The notes under the pieces were generated by a model. That model ran no database searches. It saw only the letters and a program-made list of their open reading frames with translations, and had not been told where the DNA came from. Shown here piece by piece: positions 19,031 through 28,079 of a DNA stretch of 64,000 nucleotides (position 1 is the first letter of the stretch; each line of letters starts with the position of its first letter). The DNA comes from Tenacibaculum sp. M341 (GTDB taxonomy: Bacteria > Bacteroidota > Bacteroidia > Flavobacteriales > Flavobacteriaceae), in the NCBI RefSeq assembly GCF_004337695.1, contig NZ_SJXJ01000001.1, forward strand, positions 248,001 to 312,000. The letters run 5' to 3'. Position numbers and translations under genes: made by a program.

Positions 19031-19990
19031 ATGAAAAACATAATAACATTATTTGTTTTAATATTGTTTGCTTTTGGTTGTGCTAATCAAAAGAAAACTC
19101 AAAAAAAAGAGGTTGAACAAGGTATTAAAACAAAAGAAATAACAGAGGTTACACTTTACGGAGGTTTATTAAATAGAGTAGAAAATTTTCCTTCTAAATA
19201 TATACAACCAAGAAATATTGATGTTTGGATACCAACAGGTTATACTAAAAATAAAAAGTATAACGTGTTATATATGCATGACGGACAAATGTTGTTTGAC
19301 AGTACTACAACTTGGAATAAACAAGAGTGGAAGGTAGATGAATGGGCAACACAATTACAAAAAAACAATACTGTAAAAGGTTTTATTGTAGTGGCTATTC
19401 ATAATATTCCAGAGATTCGTTGGCAAGATTTATTTCCACAAAAGGCATATGATTTTATAGATGAAAGTATTAAACCATCCTTAAAAAGTATTGCTGGTTC
19501 TAAAGATTTTACGCTTAATGGAGATAATTATTTACAGTTTTTAGTAAAAGAATTAAAGCCTTTTATCGATGAAAATTTTTCAGTTTATAGAGATAAAGCG
19601 CACACATTTGTTATGGGATCAAGTATGGGTGGATTAATGTCAATGTATGCGATTAGTGAATATCCAGAAGTTTTTGGAGGAGCAGCTTGTTTATCTACGC
19701 ATTGGGTGGGAGCTATGCCTACAGAAGATAATCCATATCCGGAAGCAATATTTAAATATGTAGATAAGAATTTGCCATCAGCAGGAACTCATAAAATATA
19801 TTTTGATTATGGAAATCAAACCTTAGACCAATATTATCCTATTTACGCATCAAAAGTAGACGAGATTTTAAAGGATAAAGGATATTCAGAGGTGGATTCT
19901 AAAAACTTATTTTTTGAAGGAACCGACCACTCGGAAAACTCATGGAACAAACGATTTAACATTCCATTAAAATTTTTATTAGCCAAATAA
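19031..19990 (+). CDS. putative esterase lipoprotein (PF00756, alpha/beta hydrolase), copy 1
   Basis: This protein has 319 aa with a lipoprotein signal (FAFGC at about 13-17). The fold is the esterase-D/IroE-like alpha/beta hydrolase, with YMHDGQ.LFD near residue 80, nucleophile Ser198 in GSSMGG, a candidate Asp in FDYGNQTLDQYY and His in TDHSENSW. It starts 5 nt after the GH13 gene and overlaps the next gene by one base (TAATG). The next gene is a clear paralogue, with long identical runs such as STTTWNKQEWKVD. The natural ester is unknown. In an alpha-glucan locus it may remove acyl decorations from the glucan, or act on a conjugate carried with it; that is inference. Confidence 0.88.
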   Translation: MKNIITLFVLILFAFGCANQKKTQKKEVEQGIKTKEITEVTLYGGLLNRVENFPSKYIQPRNIDVWIPTGYTKNKKYNVLYMHDGQMLFDSTTTWNKQEWKVDEWATQLQKNNTVKGFIVVAIHNIPEIRWQDLFPQKAYDFIDESIKPSLKSIAGSKDFTLNGDNYLQFLVKELKPFIDENFSVYRDKAHTFVMGSSMGGLMSMYAISEYPEVFGGAACLSTHWVGAMPTEDNPYPEAIFKYVDKNLPSAGTHKIYFDYGNQTLDQYYPIYASKVDEILKDKGYSEVDSKNLFFEGTDHSENSWNKRFNIPLKFLLAK

Positions 19991-20928
19991 TGAAATCTAT
20001 CGTATCAATTATATGTGTTTTTTTTATGACTGTAATATATGCTCAGCATAAAAAAATAGAAGTAAAAAGAGTATCAAAAGCAGTTTTATACGCAGGAAGT
20101 TTAGAGCGTGTTGAAAAATTTCCATCAAAGTATATTACTCCTAGAAATGTGGATGTTTGGTTACCTGAAAATTATGATAAAACCAAAAAGTATTCAGTGC
20201 TATATATGCATGACGGTCAAAATTTATTTGATTCAACAACTACATGGAACAAGCAAGAATGGAAAGTTGATGATTGGATTTCTAAATTAAACAAAGACCA
20301 AAAAATTAAAGATGTTATAGTAGTTGGAATACATAGTATTTCTGACATTAGATGGCAAGATTTATATCCAGAAAAAGCTAATAACTACATGCCTACAAAA
20401 GTTAGAGACTCTTTATATGCTGATGCAAAAAAGCAAGGATTCAATCTTAATTTAAAAGGAGATGAATATTTAAAGTTTATGGTGAAAGAATTAAAGCCAT
20501 TTATAGATAAAAATTATGCAACATATAAAGATCAATCAAACACATTTGTGGCAGGTTCTTCTATGGGCGGATTAATGTCTATGTATGCTATTTGTGAATA
20601 TCCTGAAATATTTTCTGGAGCAGTATGTTTCTCAACACATTGGCCAGGAGCACAACCCATAGTAGATAATCCGGTGGGTAAAGCAATTTTAGCATATTTA
20701 GCAGGTAATGTTCCAGATCCCAAAAATCATACTTTCTATTTTGATTATGGAACAAAAACATTAGATCAATATTATCCTCCTTATGCTAAAAAAGTAGATG
20801 CAATTTTCAATAAAGTAGGGTACAATACATCAAACTATAAAAATTTAAAGTTTGATGGTGCAGATCATAGTGAAAACTCATGGAATAAACGATTTGATAT
20901 TCCAGCAAAATTCTTATTACATAACTAA
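19990..20928 (+). CDS. putative secreted esterase (PF00756), copy 2
   Basis: This is a 312-aa paralogue of the gene before it, but with a type I signal peptide (MKSIVSIICVFFMTVIYAQ) rather than a lipobox, so it should be soluble in the periplasm or exported. Ser191 in GSSMGG, the FDYGTKTLDQYY segment and ADHSENSW match the first copy. By eye over half of the aligned residues agree. It overlaps both neighbours by one base through TAATG junctions, so the pair is translationally coupled to the GH31 gene. The different membrane targeting suggests that the duplicates act at different envelope sites. Function beyond serine esterase-like hydrolase is not readable. Confidence 0.88.
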   Translation: MKSIVSIICVFFMTVIYAQHKKIEVKRVSKAVLYAGSLERVEKFPSKYITPRNVDVWLPENYDKTKKYSVLYMHDGQNLFDSTTTWNKQEWKVDDWISKLNKDQKIKDVIVVGIHSISDIRWQDLYPEKANNYMPTKVRDSLYADAKKQGFNLNLKGDEYLKFMVKELKPFIDKNYATYKDQSNTFVAGSSMGGLMSMYAICEYPEIFSGAVCFSTHWPGAQPIVDNPVGKAILAYLAGNVPDPKNHTFYFDYGTKTLDQYYPPYAKKVDAIFNKVGYNTSNYKNLKFDGADHSENSWNKRFDIPAKFLLHN

Positions 20929-23360
20929 TGAAACGTATTTTTTCAATTATATATCTTCTTTCTACCATCGCAATATTTGCTCAAAATGATAGTAGAAAGT
21001 TTATTGAAGCTTCTTTTAAAGATGGTGAATTTTTAGAAGTGAAGACAAATGATGGGGCTTACATGTTTAATTTTTATTCTCCAGAGATCATAGAAACTAA
21101 ATTTGTACCAACTGGAGAAACCTATAAGTCGGCATCTCATGCTTTAGTTGGATTTGAAAATTTTGAAGAATGTAAATCTATTAAATTTAAAGAAACGAGT
21201 AATCAGTGTTATTTTACTTCTTGTGGTATTAGTGTAACTATCCAAAAAGCGCCTTTTAAAATTTCATATTCTTATAAAGGAACACCTATTATATCTGAAA
21301 AAAGAGGATATTATAAGAGCAAACACCAACCTATGGATATGGTAAAAGGTAATATTACTGCTGATATTACTGAAAAGATTGAATTTAATCTTACAAATGA
21401 TGAAATTTTATATGGTGGAGGAGCAAGAGCTTTAGGTATGAATAGAAGAGGAAATCGTCTTCCTTTGTATAATAGAGCTCATTACGGCTATGAAACACAT
21501 TCTGAATTAATGAATTTTACCATGCCAATTGTCGTGTCTTCAAAAAAGTATATGATTCACTTTGATAATGCACCTATTGGATATTTAGATTTAGATAGTC
21601 AGAAAAATAACACTTTAACCTACGAAACTATTTCAGGTAGAAAAACATATCAAATTATAGTAGGTAATACGTGGTATAATTTATTAGATAATTATACTGA
21701 TTTAACTGGAAAACAACCAATGTTACCACGTTGGGCATTGGGTAATTTTTCTAGTAGATTTGGTTATCACTCTGAAAAAGAGACCAAAGAAACTATTGAA
21801 GCATTTAAAAAAGAAGAAATTCCTGTAGATGCGGTAATTCTTGATTTATATTGGTTTGGAAAAGAAATCAAAGGAACCATGGGGAATTTAGAAGTGTATA
21901 AAGATTCTTTCCCAAATATGAAAAAAATGATTTCTGATTTAAAGAAAGATGGCGTTAAAACTGTTTTAATTACTGAACCTTTTGTACTAACAAGCTCAAA
22001 AAAATGGAAAGAAGCTACTGACAAAGGTATTTTGGCTAAAGATTCAGTAGGAAATCCTTTCACATATGATTTTTATTTTGGGAATACAGGATTAATAGAT
22101 ATTTATAATCCTAAAGGAAAAGAATGGTTTTGGAATATTTATAAAGATTTAAAAAATCTCGGAGTTTCAGGTATGTGGGGTGATTTAGGAGAGCCAGAAG
22201 TGCATCCATCTAAATTATTACACGCTACAGGTACTGCAGACGAAGTTCATAACATTTACGGACATGATTGGGCAAAATTGATTTATGAAGGATATAAAAA
22301 TGAATTTTCAGAAGAGCGTCCGTTTATTTTAATGAGAGCTGGGTATTCTGGTTCGCAACGATTTGGAATGATTCCTTGGTCAGGGGATGTTAATAGAACT
22401 TGGGGAGGCTTACAAAGTCAACCAGAAATAGCATTGCAAATGGGCTTACAAGGTTTAGCTTTTATGCATTCTGATTTAGGAGGTTTTGCAGGAGCAAACC
22501 TAGACGACGAATTGTATGCACGTTGGTTACAATACGGTGTTTTTCAACCGATTTATCGCCCACATGCACAAGAGGAAGTACCAAGTGAACCAGTTTTTAG
22601 AGCTGAAAAGGCTAAAAAGTTAGCAAAAGAAGCAATTAACTTACGTTATCAATTGTTACCATATAATTATACAACAGTTTACGAAAATCATGTAAGTGGA
22701 GCTCCTTTAATGCGTCCTTTGTTTTTTGAAGATGAAACCACAACTTTATTTTCAAATGCTACAACTTATTTATGGGGAAAAGATTTTTTAATCACGCCAA
22801 TTTTAAAATATAAGTTAAATGAACAAGAAGTGTATTTTCCAAAGAATTCAGTTTGGTTTGATTTTTATACAGATGAAAAAATTGAAGGAGGACAATCTAA
22901 GAATGTTAAAGTAAAAGAAAATTCAATTCCTACTTATGTTAGAGCTGGAGCTTTTATTCCTAAAATTCAAACTATTCAAACAACAAAAGACTATTCATTA
23001 TCTGAGTTTGATTTACATTATTATCATGATGTTTCTGTTAAAAAGAGTAATAGAAAAATTTATAATGATGATGGTGTTACAGCTAATGCTTTTGAAAAAG
23101 GGATGTATGAATTAATGAATTTTACATCAAATAGTAAAAAGAGTAAATTAAACATAGTTTTTAAAGCTGAAATAGGAAAAAAATACAAAGCAGGATTGAA
23201 AAAAATCAATGTAATCATTCACAATATAAAGCAACAACCGAAAAAAGTAACACTTAGAGGTAAAAGCATAGATTTTAGTTGGAATAAAGATAGCAAACAG
23301 GTATCCATTCCTGTAAAATGGATGACAAACAACTCAAACACTTTAACTATTAAATTATAA
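20928..23360 (+). CDS. GH31 family alpha-glucosidase, exported
   Basis: This 810-aa enzyme has a signal peptide (MKRIFSIIYLLSTIAIFAQ) and no lipobox, so it is probably periplasmic. It has the usual N-terminal beta-sandwich (about 25-235), the (beta/alpha)8 barrel (about 260-610) and C-terminal beta domains. The nucleophile is Asp419 in MWGDLGEPE, and the acid/base is Asp487 in WSGDVNRTWGG. GH31 alpha-glucosidases release glucose from non-reducing ends; this matches SusB in role although SusB is GH97. Coupled by one-base overlap with the esterase upstream and only 3 nt from the following GH13 gene. Alpha-xylosidase activity is possible in this family but unlikely in this setting. Confidence 0.93.
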   Translation: MKRIFSIIYLLSTIAIFAQNDSRKFIEASFKDGEFLEVKTNDGAYMFNFYSPEIIETKFVPTGETYKSASHALVGFENFEECKSIKFKETSNQCYFTSCGISVTIQKAPFKISYSYKGTPIISEKRGYYKSKHQPMDMVKGNITADITEKIEFNLTNDEILYGGGARALGMNRRGNRLPLYNRAHYGYETHSELMNFTMPIVVSSKKYMIHFDNAPIGYLDLDSQKNNTLTYETISGRKTYQIIVGNTWYNLLDNYTDLTGKQPMLPRWALGNFSSRFGYHSEKETKETIEAFKKEEIPVDAVILDLYWFGKEIKGTMGNLEVYKDSFPNMKKMISDLKKDGVKTVLITEPFVLTSSKKWKEATDKGILAKDSVGNPFTYDFYFGNTGLIDIYNPKGKEWFWNIYKDLKNLGVSGMWGDLGEPEVHPSKLLHATGTADEVHNIYGHDWAKLIYEGYKNEFSEERPFILMRAGYSGSQRFGMIPWSGDVNRTWGGLQSQPEIALQMGLQGLAFMHSDLGGFAGANLDDELYARWLQYGVFQPIYRPHAQEEVPSEPVFRAEKAKKLAKEAINLRYQLLPYNYTTVYENHVSGAPLMRPLFFEDETTTLFSNATTYLWGKDFLITPILKYKLNEQEVYFPKNSVWFDFYTDEKIEGGQSKNVKVKENSIPTYVRAGAFIPKIQTIQTTKDYSLSEFDLHYYHDVSVKKSNRKIYNDDGVTANAFEKGMYELMNFTSNSKKSKLNIVFKAEIGKKYKAGLKKINVIIHNIKQQPKKVTLRGKSIDFSWNKDSKQVSIPVKWMTNNSNTLTIKL

Positions 23361-23363
23361 ATT

Positions 23364-25028
23364 TTGAAACACTTTTTAGTATTAATGCTAATGTTTACAT
23401 TATTTTTTAATTGTAAACAACAAAAAGAAACAGCAAAGGTTACTGAAACCTCTGTAAAAGTTAAAAAAGCTCCTTTTGTTTGGGAAGCTGCTAACATCTA
23501 TTTTTTATTGACAGATCGTTTTAATAACGGAGATACTTCTAATGATGTTAATTTTGATAGAACTAAAAAAACAGGAGTAAATAGAGGTTTTGAAGGAGGG
23601 GATATTAAAGGAATTACTCAAAAAATAAAAGAAGGTTATTTTACAAAATTAGGTGTAAATGCAATTTGGTTATCTCCAATTTTTGAACAGATTCATGGAG
23701 GAACAGATGAAAGTACTGGATTTAGTTATGGTTTTCATGGGTATTGGACCAAAGATTGGACAAATTTAGATCCGAATTTTGGAACTGAAGCTGATTTAAA
23801 AGAATTGATAACTGTTGCTCATGAAAATGATATTAAGATTTTATTGGACGCTGTAGTAAATCACACAGGACCTGTAACCGAAAAAGACCCTGTTTGGTCT
23901 AATGATTGGGTAAGAACTGAACCACAATGTGTATACAAAGATTATGAAACATTTGTAAGTTGTACGCTTGTTAAAAATTTACCAGATGTATTAACCAACA
24001 GTAATGAAGAAGTTGAATTGCCAAAAGAGTTGGTAGAAAAATGGAAATCTGAAGGAAGATTAGCTCAAGAACAAAAAGAATTGGACGCTTTTTTTGCTGC
24101 TACCGGTTACCCAAAGGCACCACGTTTTTACATTATGAAGTGGTTAGCTGATTATGTAGCAGAGTATGGTATTGATGGATATCGTGTAGATACTGTAAAA
24201 CACGTTGAAGAAAGTGTTTGGAAAGAGTTTAGAAAAATATGTGACGATGCTTTTAGCACATTTAAAAAAGCAAATCCAGCAAATACATTAGAAGATCATT
24301 TTTATTTAACAGGTGAAGTATATGGATATGGAATAAATGGAGGAAGATTTTATGATTATGGAGATAAAAAAGTAGATTATTTTGATAATGGATTTACGAG
24401 TTTAATCAATTTTGATTTTAAATGGACTGCCAAAGAATGGGATATAGAGAAATTATTTGCTACTTATTCAGATAAAATTCATGGAGATTTAAAAGGCGCA
24501 AGTGTTTTAAATTACATTTCATCTCATGATGATGGTCATCCGTTTGATGCAAAAAGAGAACATACTTATGATGCAGGGACAAAATTATTATTGGCTCCTG
24601 GAGCTTCACAAATTTATTACGGAGACGAAACAGGAAGAGTTTTAACCAATGATGAAGCAGTAGGAGATGCAAAATTACGTTCTTTTATGAATTGGGAAGA
24701 TGTCAATAATGATGATACTAAAGCTTTACTAACTCATTTTCAAAAGTTAGGTATGTTTAGAAAAAATCATCCATCGGTTGGTGCAGGAGTTCATAAAATG
24801 CTTACACAATCACCTTATACATTTAAAAGAACATATACTTCAGAAGAATTTAAGGATGAAGTTATGATCGGACTTAATTTATCAGAAGGAGTAAAAGAAG
24901 TAGAAGTTGCTGCTGTTTTTAAAGATGGTACTATTGTAAACGATGCGTATTCAAACCAAAAAGCTACAGTAACAAACGGAAAAATAACGATTGATTCTCC
25001 TTATAATATTGTTTTACTAGAGCAATAA
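23364..25028 (+). CDS. GH13 alpha-amylase family lipoprotein
   Basis: The start is TTG at 23364, chosen because it gives a full lipoprotein signal (MKHFLVLMLMFTLFFNC) with a charged N-terminus; the first internal ATGs would remove the positive charges. The protein has 554 aa. Signatures are LLDAVVNH (Asp162 to His167), nucleophile Asp276 in GYRVD, acid/base Glu318 in LTGEVYG, and Asp389 in SSHDDG. The barrel is interrupted by a long insert after NHTG (about 170-250) that contains two Cys residues (PQCVYKDYETFVSC), probably bridging. The compact architecture without accessory domains resembles alpha-amylases of gut and marine Bacteroidota. It is the last of five near-contiguous genes. Confidence 0.9.
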   Translation: MKHFLVLMLMFTLFFNCKQQKETAKVTETSVKVKKAPFVWEAANIYFLLTDRFNNGDTSNDVNFDRTKKTGVNRGFEGGDIKGITQKIKEGYFTKLGVNAIWLSPIFEQIHGGTDESTGFSYGFHGYWTKDWTNLDPNFGTEADLKELITVAHENDIKILLDAVVNHTGPVTEKDPVWSNDWVRTEPQCVYKDYETFVSCTLVKNLPDVLTNSNEEVELPKELVEKWKSEGRLAQEQKELDAFFAATGYPKAPRFYIMKWLADYVAEYGIDGYRVDTVKHVEESVWKEFRKICDDAFSTFKKANPANTLEDHFYLTGEVYGYGINGGRFYDYGDKKVDYFDNGFTSLINFDFKWTAKEWDIEKLFATYSDKIHGDLKGASVLNYISSHDDGHPFDAKREHTYDAGTKLLLAPGASQIYYGDETGRVLTNDEAVGDAKLRSFMNWEDVNNDDTKALLTHFQKLGMFRKNHPSVGAGVHKMLTQSPYTFKRTYTSEEFKDEVMIGLNLSEGVKEVEVAAVFKDGTIVNDAYSNQKATVTNGKITIDSPYNIVLLEQ

Positions 25029-25050
25029 AAATTTCAAAAAATTAGTCATT

Positions 25051-25105
25051 ATGAATAGTAAAGAAGTGAACTGATTTATTTTTAGTTAGCATTTTTAGTA
25101 TTCAT
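25051..25105 (+). terminator. imperfect inverted repeat between two GH13 genes
   Basis: ATGAATAGTAAA (25051-25062) pairs with TTTAGTATTCAT (25094-25105) with one mismatch, followed by GTTTT. The spacing (31 nt) and weak pairing make it a poor terminator; it might separate the last GH13 gene from the preceding five-gene unit. Confidence 0.3.
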
Positions 25106-25129
25106 GTTTTAATTCAAAAAGAATAAAAA

Positions 25130-26572
25130 ATGAAAAAAATATTCATATTCAGCATTTCTATGCTATTATGCCTTTCTTGTAAACAAGAAGTTAAAAAAGA
25201 TGAAAAACAAGTAGACAAAACTGAAGAATCTGTAAAGGAGGAAAAAGGTTTACAACCAATCTCAGATGTAGATATAGAAACATCAGTAATTTACGAAGCT
25301 AATATTCGTCAATATTCAAAAGAAGGAACTTTTAATGCTTTTACTAAAGATATTCCGCAGTTAAAAGAATTGGGAGTGAAAATTATTTGGTTAATGCCAA
25401 TTTTTCCTATTTCAGAAACAAAACGTAAAGCCACAGGGGGAGAAAACAGTAAGTTTGCTTCAGAGTTTCCTAAAGAAGAACAGGCAAAATATTTAGGTAG
25501 TTATTATGCTGTTTCTGATTTTAGAAAGATAAATCCTGAATTTGGAACTATTGAAAATTTTAGAACTTTATTAAAAACAGCGCATAATAATGGAATTTAT
25601 GTTGTGTTAGATTGGGTACCTAATCATACTGGTTGGGATCATACTTGGTTGACTACAAATCCTGATTTTTATACAAAAAATGATAAAGGAGAAGTAATTC
25701 ATCCTGAAGAAACTGATTGGACAGATGTAGCTGATTTGAATTATGAAAATGCTGATTTGCGCAAACAAATGATTGCAGATATGACATATTGGATTGTAAA
25801 TGAAAATATAGATGGGTTTAGATGTGATGTTGCAGGTAAAGTACCTACAGTTTTTTGGAAAGAGGCTATTCCTCAACTAAGAGCTAAAAAAGATATTTTT
25901 ATGTTAGCTGAAGCATGGAAGCCTGAGTTAATGGAAGATGGATTATTTGATATGGGATATGGATGGGATCGTCATCATTCTATGAATCATATTGCCAAAG
26001 GAGAAAAAAAGGTAGCAGAATGGGATGCTGTATTCTCTAAAGATGCTGAACGATATGCTGCTGATGATATTTTAATGACTTTTGTTACCAATCATGATGA
26101 AAACTCATGGAACGGTACAATAAAAGAAAGAATGGGGGAGAGTGCACCTTTATTCACAGCTTTAAGTTATGTTACACCAGGTATGCCTTTAATTTATTCT
26201 GGTCAAGAGTATGGTTTAGATCATAGATTAAAATTCTTTGAAAAAGATTCTATAACCAAAACTAAAGGTAAAGAATGGGATTTATTAAAAAAATTAGGTG
26301 ATTTAAAATTAAATAACAAAGCTTTAAATGGAGGTAAAAAGTCTGCTTCTTACACTAGAATAGATACTAAAAATGAAGATATTTTAGCTTTTTCTAGAGA
26401 AAAAGAAGGACAAAAAGTGATTTTTGTAGGTAATTTATCAAACAAAGAGCAAAGCTTTACTGGAGTTTTAAAAGGAACTTACAAAGAGCATATTACAGGC
26501 GGTAGCTTCGATTTTGATACTTTAAAAGAAACTACTTTACAACCTTGGCAGTATTTTATATTAGTGCAGTAG
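25130..26572 (+). CDS. GH13 alpha-amylase family lipoprotein, short form
   Basis: This 480-aa protein has lipoprotein signal MKKIFIFSISMLLCLSC and a Lys/Glu-rich linker (about 18-40). The catalytic barrel begins at SVIYEANIRQYS. Signatures are VLDWVPNH (Asp161 to His166), nucleophile Asp233 in GFRCD, acid/base Glu261 in MLAEAW, and Asp323 in TNHDEN. The IYEANIRQYSKEG start is typical of bacterial alpha-amylases acting on oligosaccharides. It is separated by 101 nt from the previous GH13 gene, and ends just before a strong bidirectional terminator that closes the alpha-glucan locus. Exact action pattern is not readable. Confidence 0.9.
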   Translation: MKKIFIFSISMLLCLSCKQEVKKDEKQVDKTEESVKEEKGLQPISDVDIETSVIYEANIRQYSKEGTFNAFTKDIPQLKELGVKIIWLMPIFPISETKRKATGGENSKFASEFPKEEQAKYLGSYYAVSDFRKINPEFGTIENFRTLLKTAHNNGIYVVLDWVPNHTGWDHTWLTTNPDFYTKNDKGEVIHPEETDWTDVADLNYENADLRKQMIADMTYWIVNENIDGFRCDVAGKVPTVFWKEAIPQLRAKKDIFMLAEAWKPELMEDGLFDMGYGWDRHHSMNHIAKGEKKVAEWDAVFSKDAERYAADDILMTFVTNHDENSWNGTIKERMGESAPLFTALSYVTPGMPLIYSGQEYGLDHRLKFFEKDSITKTKGKEWDLLKKLGDLKLNNKALNGGKKSASYTRIDTKNEDILAFSREKEGQKVIFVGNLSNKEQSFTGVLKGTYKEHITGGSFDFDTLKETTLQPWQYFILVQ

Positions 26573-26598
26573 GTGTTTTAAGAGCTTAAGAATTTTAG

Positions 26599-26641
26599 GA
26601 GTGTCAGAATTAAGAGAAAAATATTAATTCTGACACTCTTT
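26599..26641. terminator. bidirectional terminator between convergent genes
   Basis: A perfect 15-bp stem GAGTGTCAGAATTAA/TTAATTCTGACACTC (26599-26613, 26624-26638) with a 10-nt loop ends in TT on the right; on the left the reverse strand has CCTAAAATT after the stem. It lies between the end of the GH13 gene and the end of the leftward TlpA-like gene. Confidence 0.8.
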
Positions 26642-26643
26642 TA

Positions 26644-27864
26644 TTATTCCTCCATTACTAACTCATCTAAAAAACTTTCAAAGTTAGTTTTAAAATTCTC
26701 ATACTCTTTTCCTGTAGCAGGACCATTAAAACCAGTATGTATTTTACGAACCTTTCCTTTTTTATCGATAATGATTGTAGTAGGATAAGATAAAATATGA
26801 TTCAACATTGGCAATTTTTGTTGTGCTGAAATTTTACTAGCAGAGGCTACTTGAGCAAGTAACACAGTATATGGAATTTTTACTTGATCTTTTAATCTGT
26901 TAATCAATTCGAAGGCTTCTTCTTGGGTTTTAGCAACTTCAAATGCTAAAGCAACAAATTCAACTCCTTTCGATTCGTATTTATTATAAACTTCAGCGTA
27001 ATATTTACTTTCATCTAAACAATTTGGACACCAAGTTCCCATTATTTGTAGTACAGTTACTTTATTTTTAAACTTTTCATCTTCTAAAGAAACCAAATTC
27101 CCTTTATCGTCAGGAAAAGAAAAAGAAACTTTATCGTATCCCTTTTTTAAAAAAGTAAGCTTTTCAGCATCTGGTAATTCGTATTCATTATTAAGTTTTG
27201 CAACAAAAGATTCTTTCCAATGGTTTCCAGAATAAAAGAAACCATTTAAAGTAGAATCAGTAGCTTTTGCAGTAAATAAAAATGCATGTGCACCGTCAAA
27301 GGTTGAAAGCTTTACAATATCATTATTCATTACGCCTTCTAAAAAACGATAATCACCAGTAGTTGTTCTAAAAGTTCCAGTTATTTTATTTCCTTTTTGT
27401 TTAAAAATACCTTTGGCAATGTATTTATCTTCTTCTGAATTTGGACTAAAAACAGTTTCCCAACTTCCTTCAATATTCACTAAAGGTTTTGCAGTTGTTT
27501 CAAAACGAGGTTTATTTTTTATTGCTGAAAAAGGAACAACTCTATCAACATTTTTCTTTATAAAAATTCCTTCTAATCCATCTTTTTTGATTTTGGCAGT
27601 AATATACCCTTCAAAATAAGGTAATTGAATTTTGATAGAATCATTTTTGTAAGAAATTTCAGTTACTTTAATGGCTTCTGTATCATTAAAAACAGTGAAT
27701 TCTTTTTCATTATTTACGTCAAAATTAAAAGGAATCTGTTCGTTATCTTGAATATGAAGAATACCTTTATAAGATCCTTTTTCAAGTTTCTGAACTATAT
27801 TTTTCTTTTCTGAGTTACAAGAAATAAAAATTAGAAAAATAAAAAAGTAAAAATAAGATTTCAT
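26644..27864 (-). CDS. TlpA/ResA-like thiol-disulfide oxidoreductase lipoprotein
   Basis: The 406-aa protein has a lipoprotein signal (MKSYFYFFIFLIFISC). Residues about 30-235 form a beta-rich region resembling the N-terminal DUF4369-type extension common in Bacteroidota thioredoxin-like proteins. Residues about 245-400 are an AhpC/TSA-redoxin thioredoxin domain with active site WCPNC (Cys279, Cys282) and the cis-Pro in SYPTTIIIDKKG. It should reduce or exchange disulfides of envelope proteins. It is convergent with the starch locus and appears to be a single gene. No partner cytochrome biogenesis gene is nearby, so the client is unknown. Confidence 0.87.
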   Translation of the reverse strand: MKSYFYFFIFLIFISCNSEKKNIVQKLEKGSYKGILHIQDNEQIPFNFDVNNEKEFTVFNDTEAIKVTEISYKNDSIKIQLPYFEGYITAKIKKDGLEGIFIKKNVDRVVPFSAIKNKPRFETTAKPLVNIEGSWETVFSPNSEEDKYIAKGIFKQKGNKITGTFRTTTGDYRFLEGVMNNDIVKLSTFDGAHAFLFTAKATDSTLNGFFYSGNHWKESFVAKLNNEYELPDAEKLTFLKKGYDKVSFSFPDDKGNLVSLEDEKFKNKVTVLQIMGTWCPNCLDESKYYAEVYNKYESKGVEFVALAFEVAKTQEEAFELINRLKDQVKIPYTVLLAQVASASKISAQQKLPMLNHILSYPTTIIIDKKGKVRKIHTGFNGPATGKEYENFKTNFESFLDELVMEE

Positions 27865-27982
27865 AATTGGTTGATTTTCGCTTGTGAATTTACAAAAATT
27901 AATTAGAGTGTTATTTTAAGTATTTACCAGTTTTCAAATTTAAATAAAAGTGAATTTTTAGATAAAAACACTTTGTCGGATG

Positions 27983-28021
27983 AAAAAAAGAAGCCTTTCA
28001 ATTAATTTTTAATTGAAAGGC
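27983..28021 (-). terminator. terminator of the fumarylacetoacetase gene
   Basis: A perfect 13-bp stem GCCTTTCAATTAA/TTAATTGAAAGGC (27993-28005, 28009-28021) has a 3-nt loop; reading leftward it is followed by TTCTTTTTTTC. Confidence 0.8.
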
Positions 28022-28079
28022 CTCTAATAAGATATCTAGATTATTGATAACTCAATTTTCTAGTAGGTTATAAAGTTTT

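Noticed and set aside
19990-20928. Second esterase as a pseudogene after duplication
   Set aside because: Frame, signal peptide and catalytic motif are intact, and it is coupled to both neighbours.
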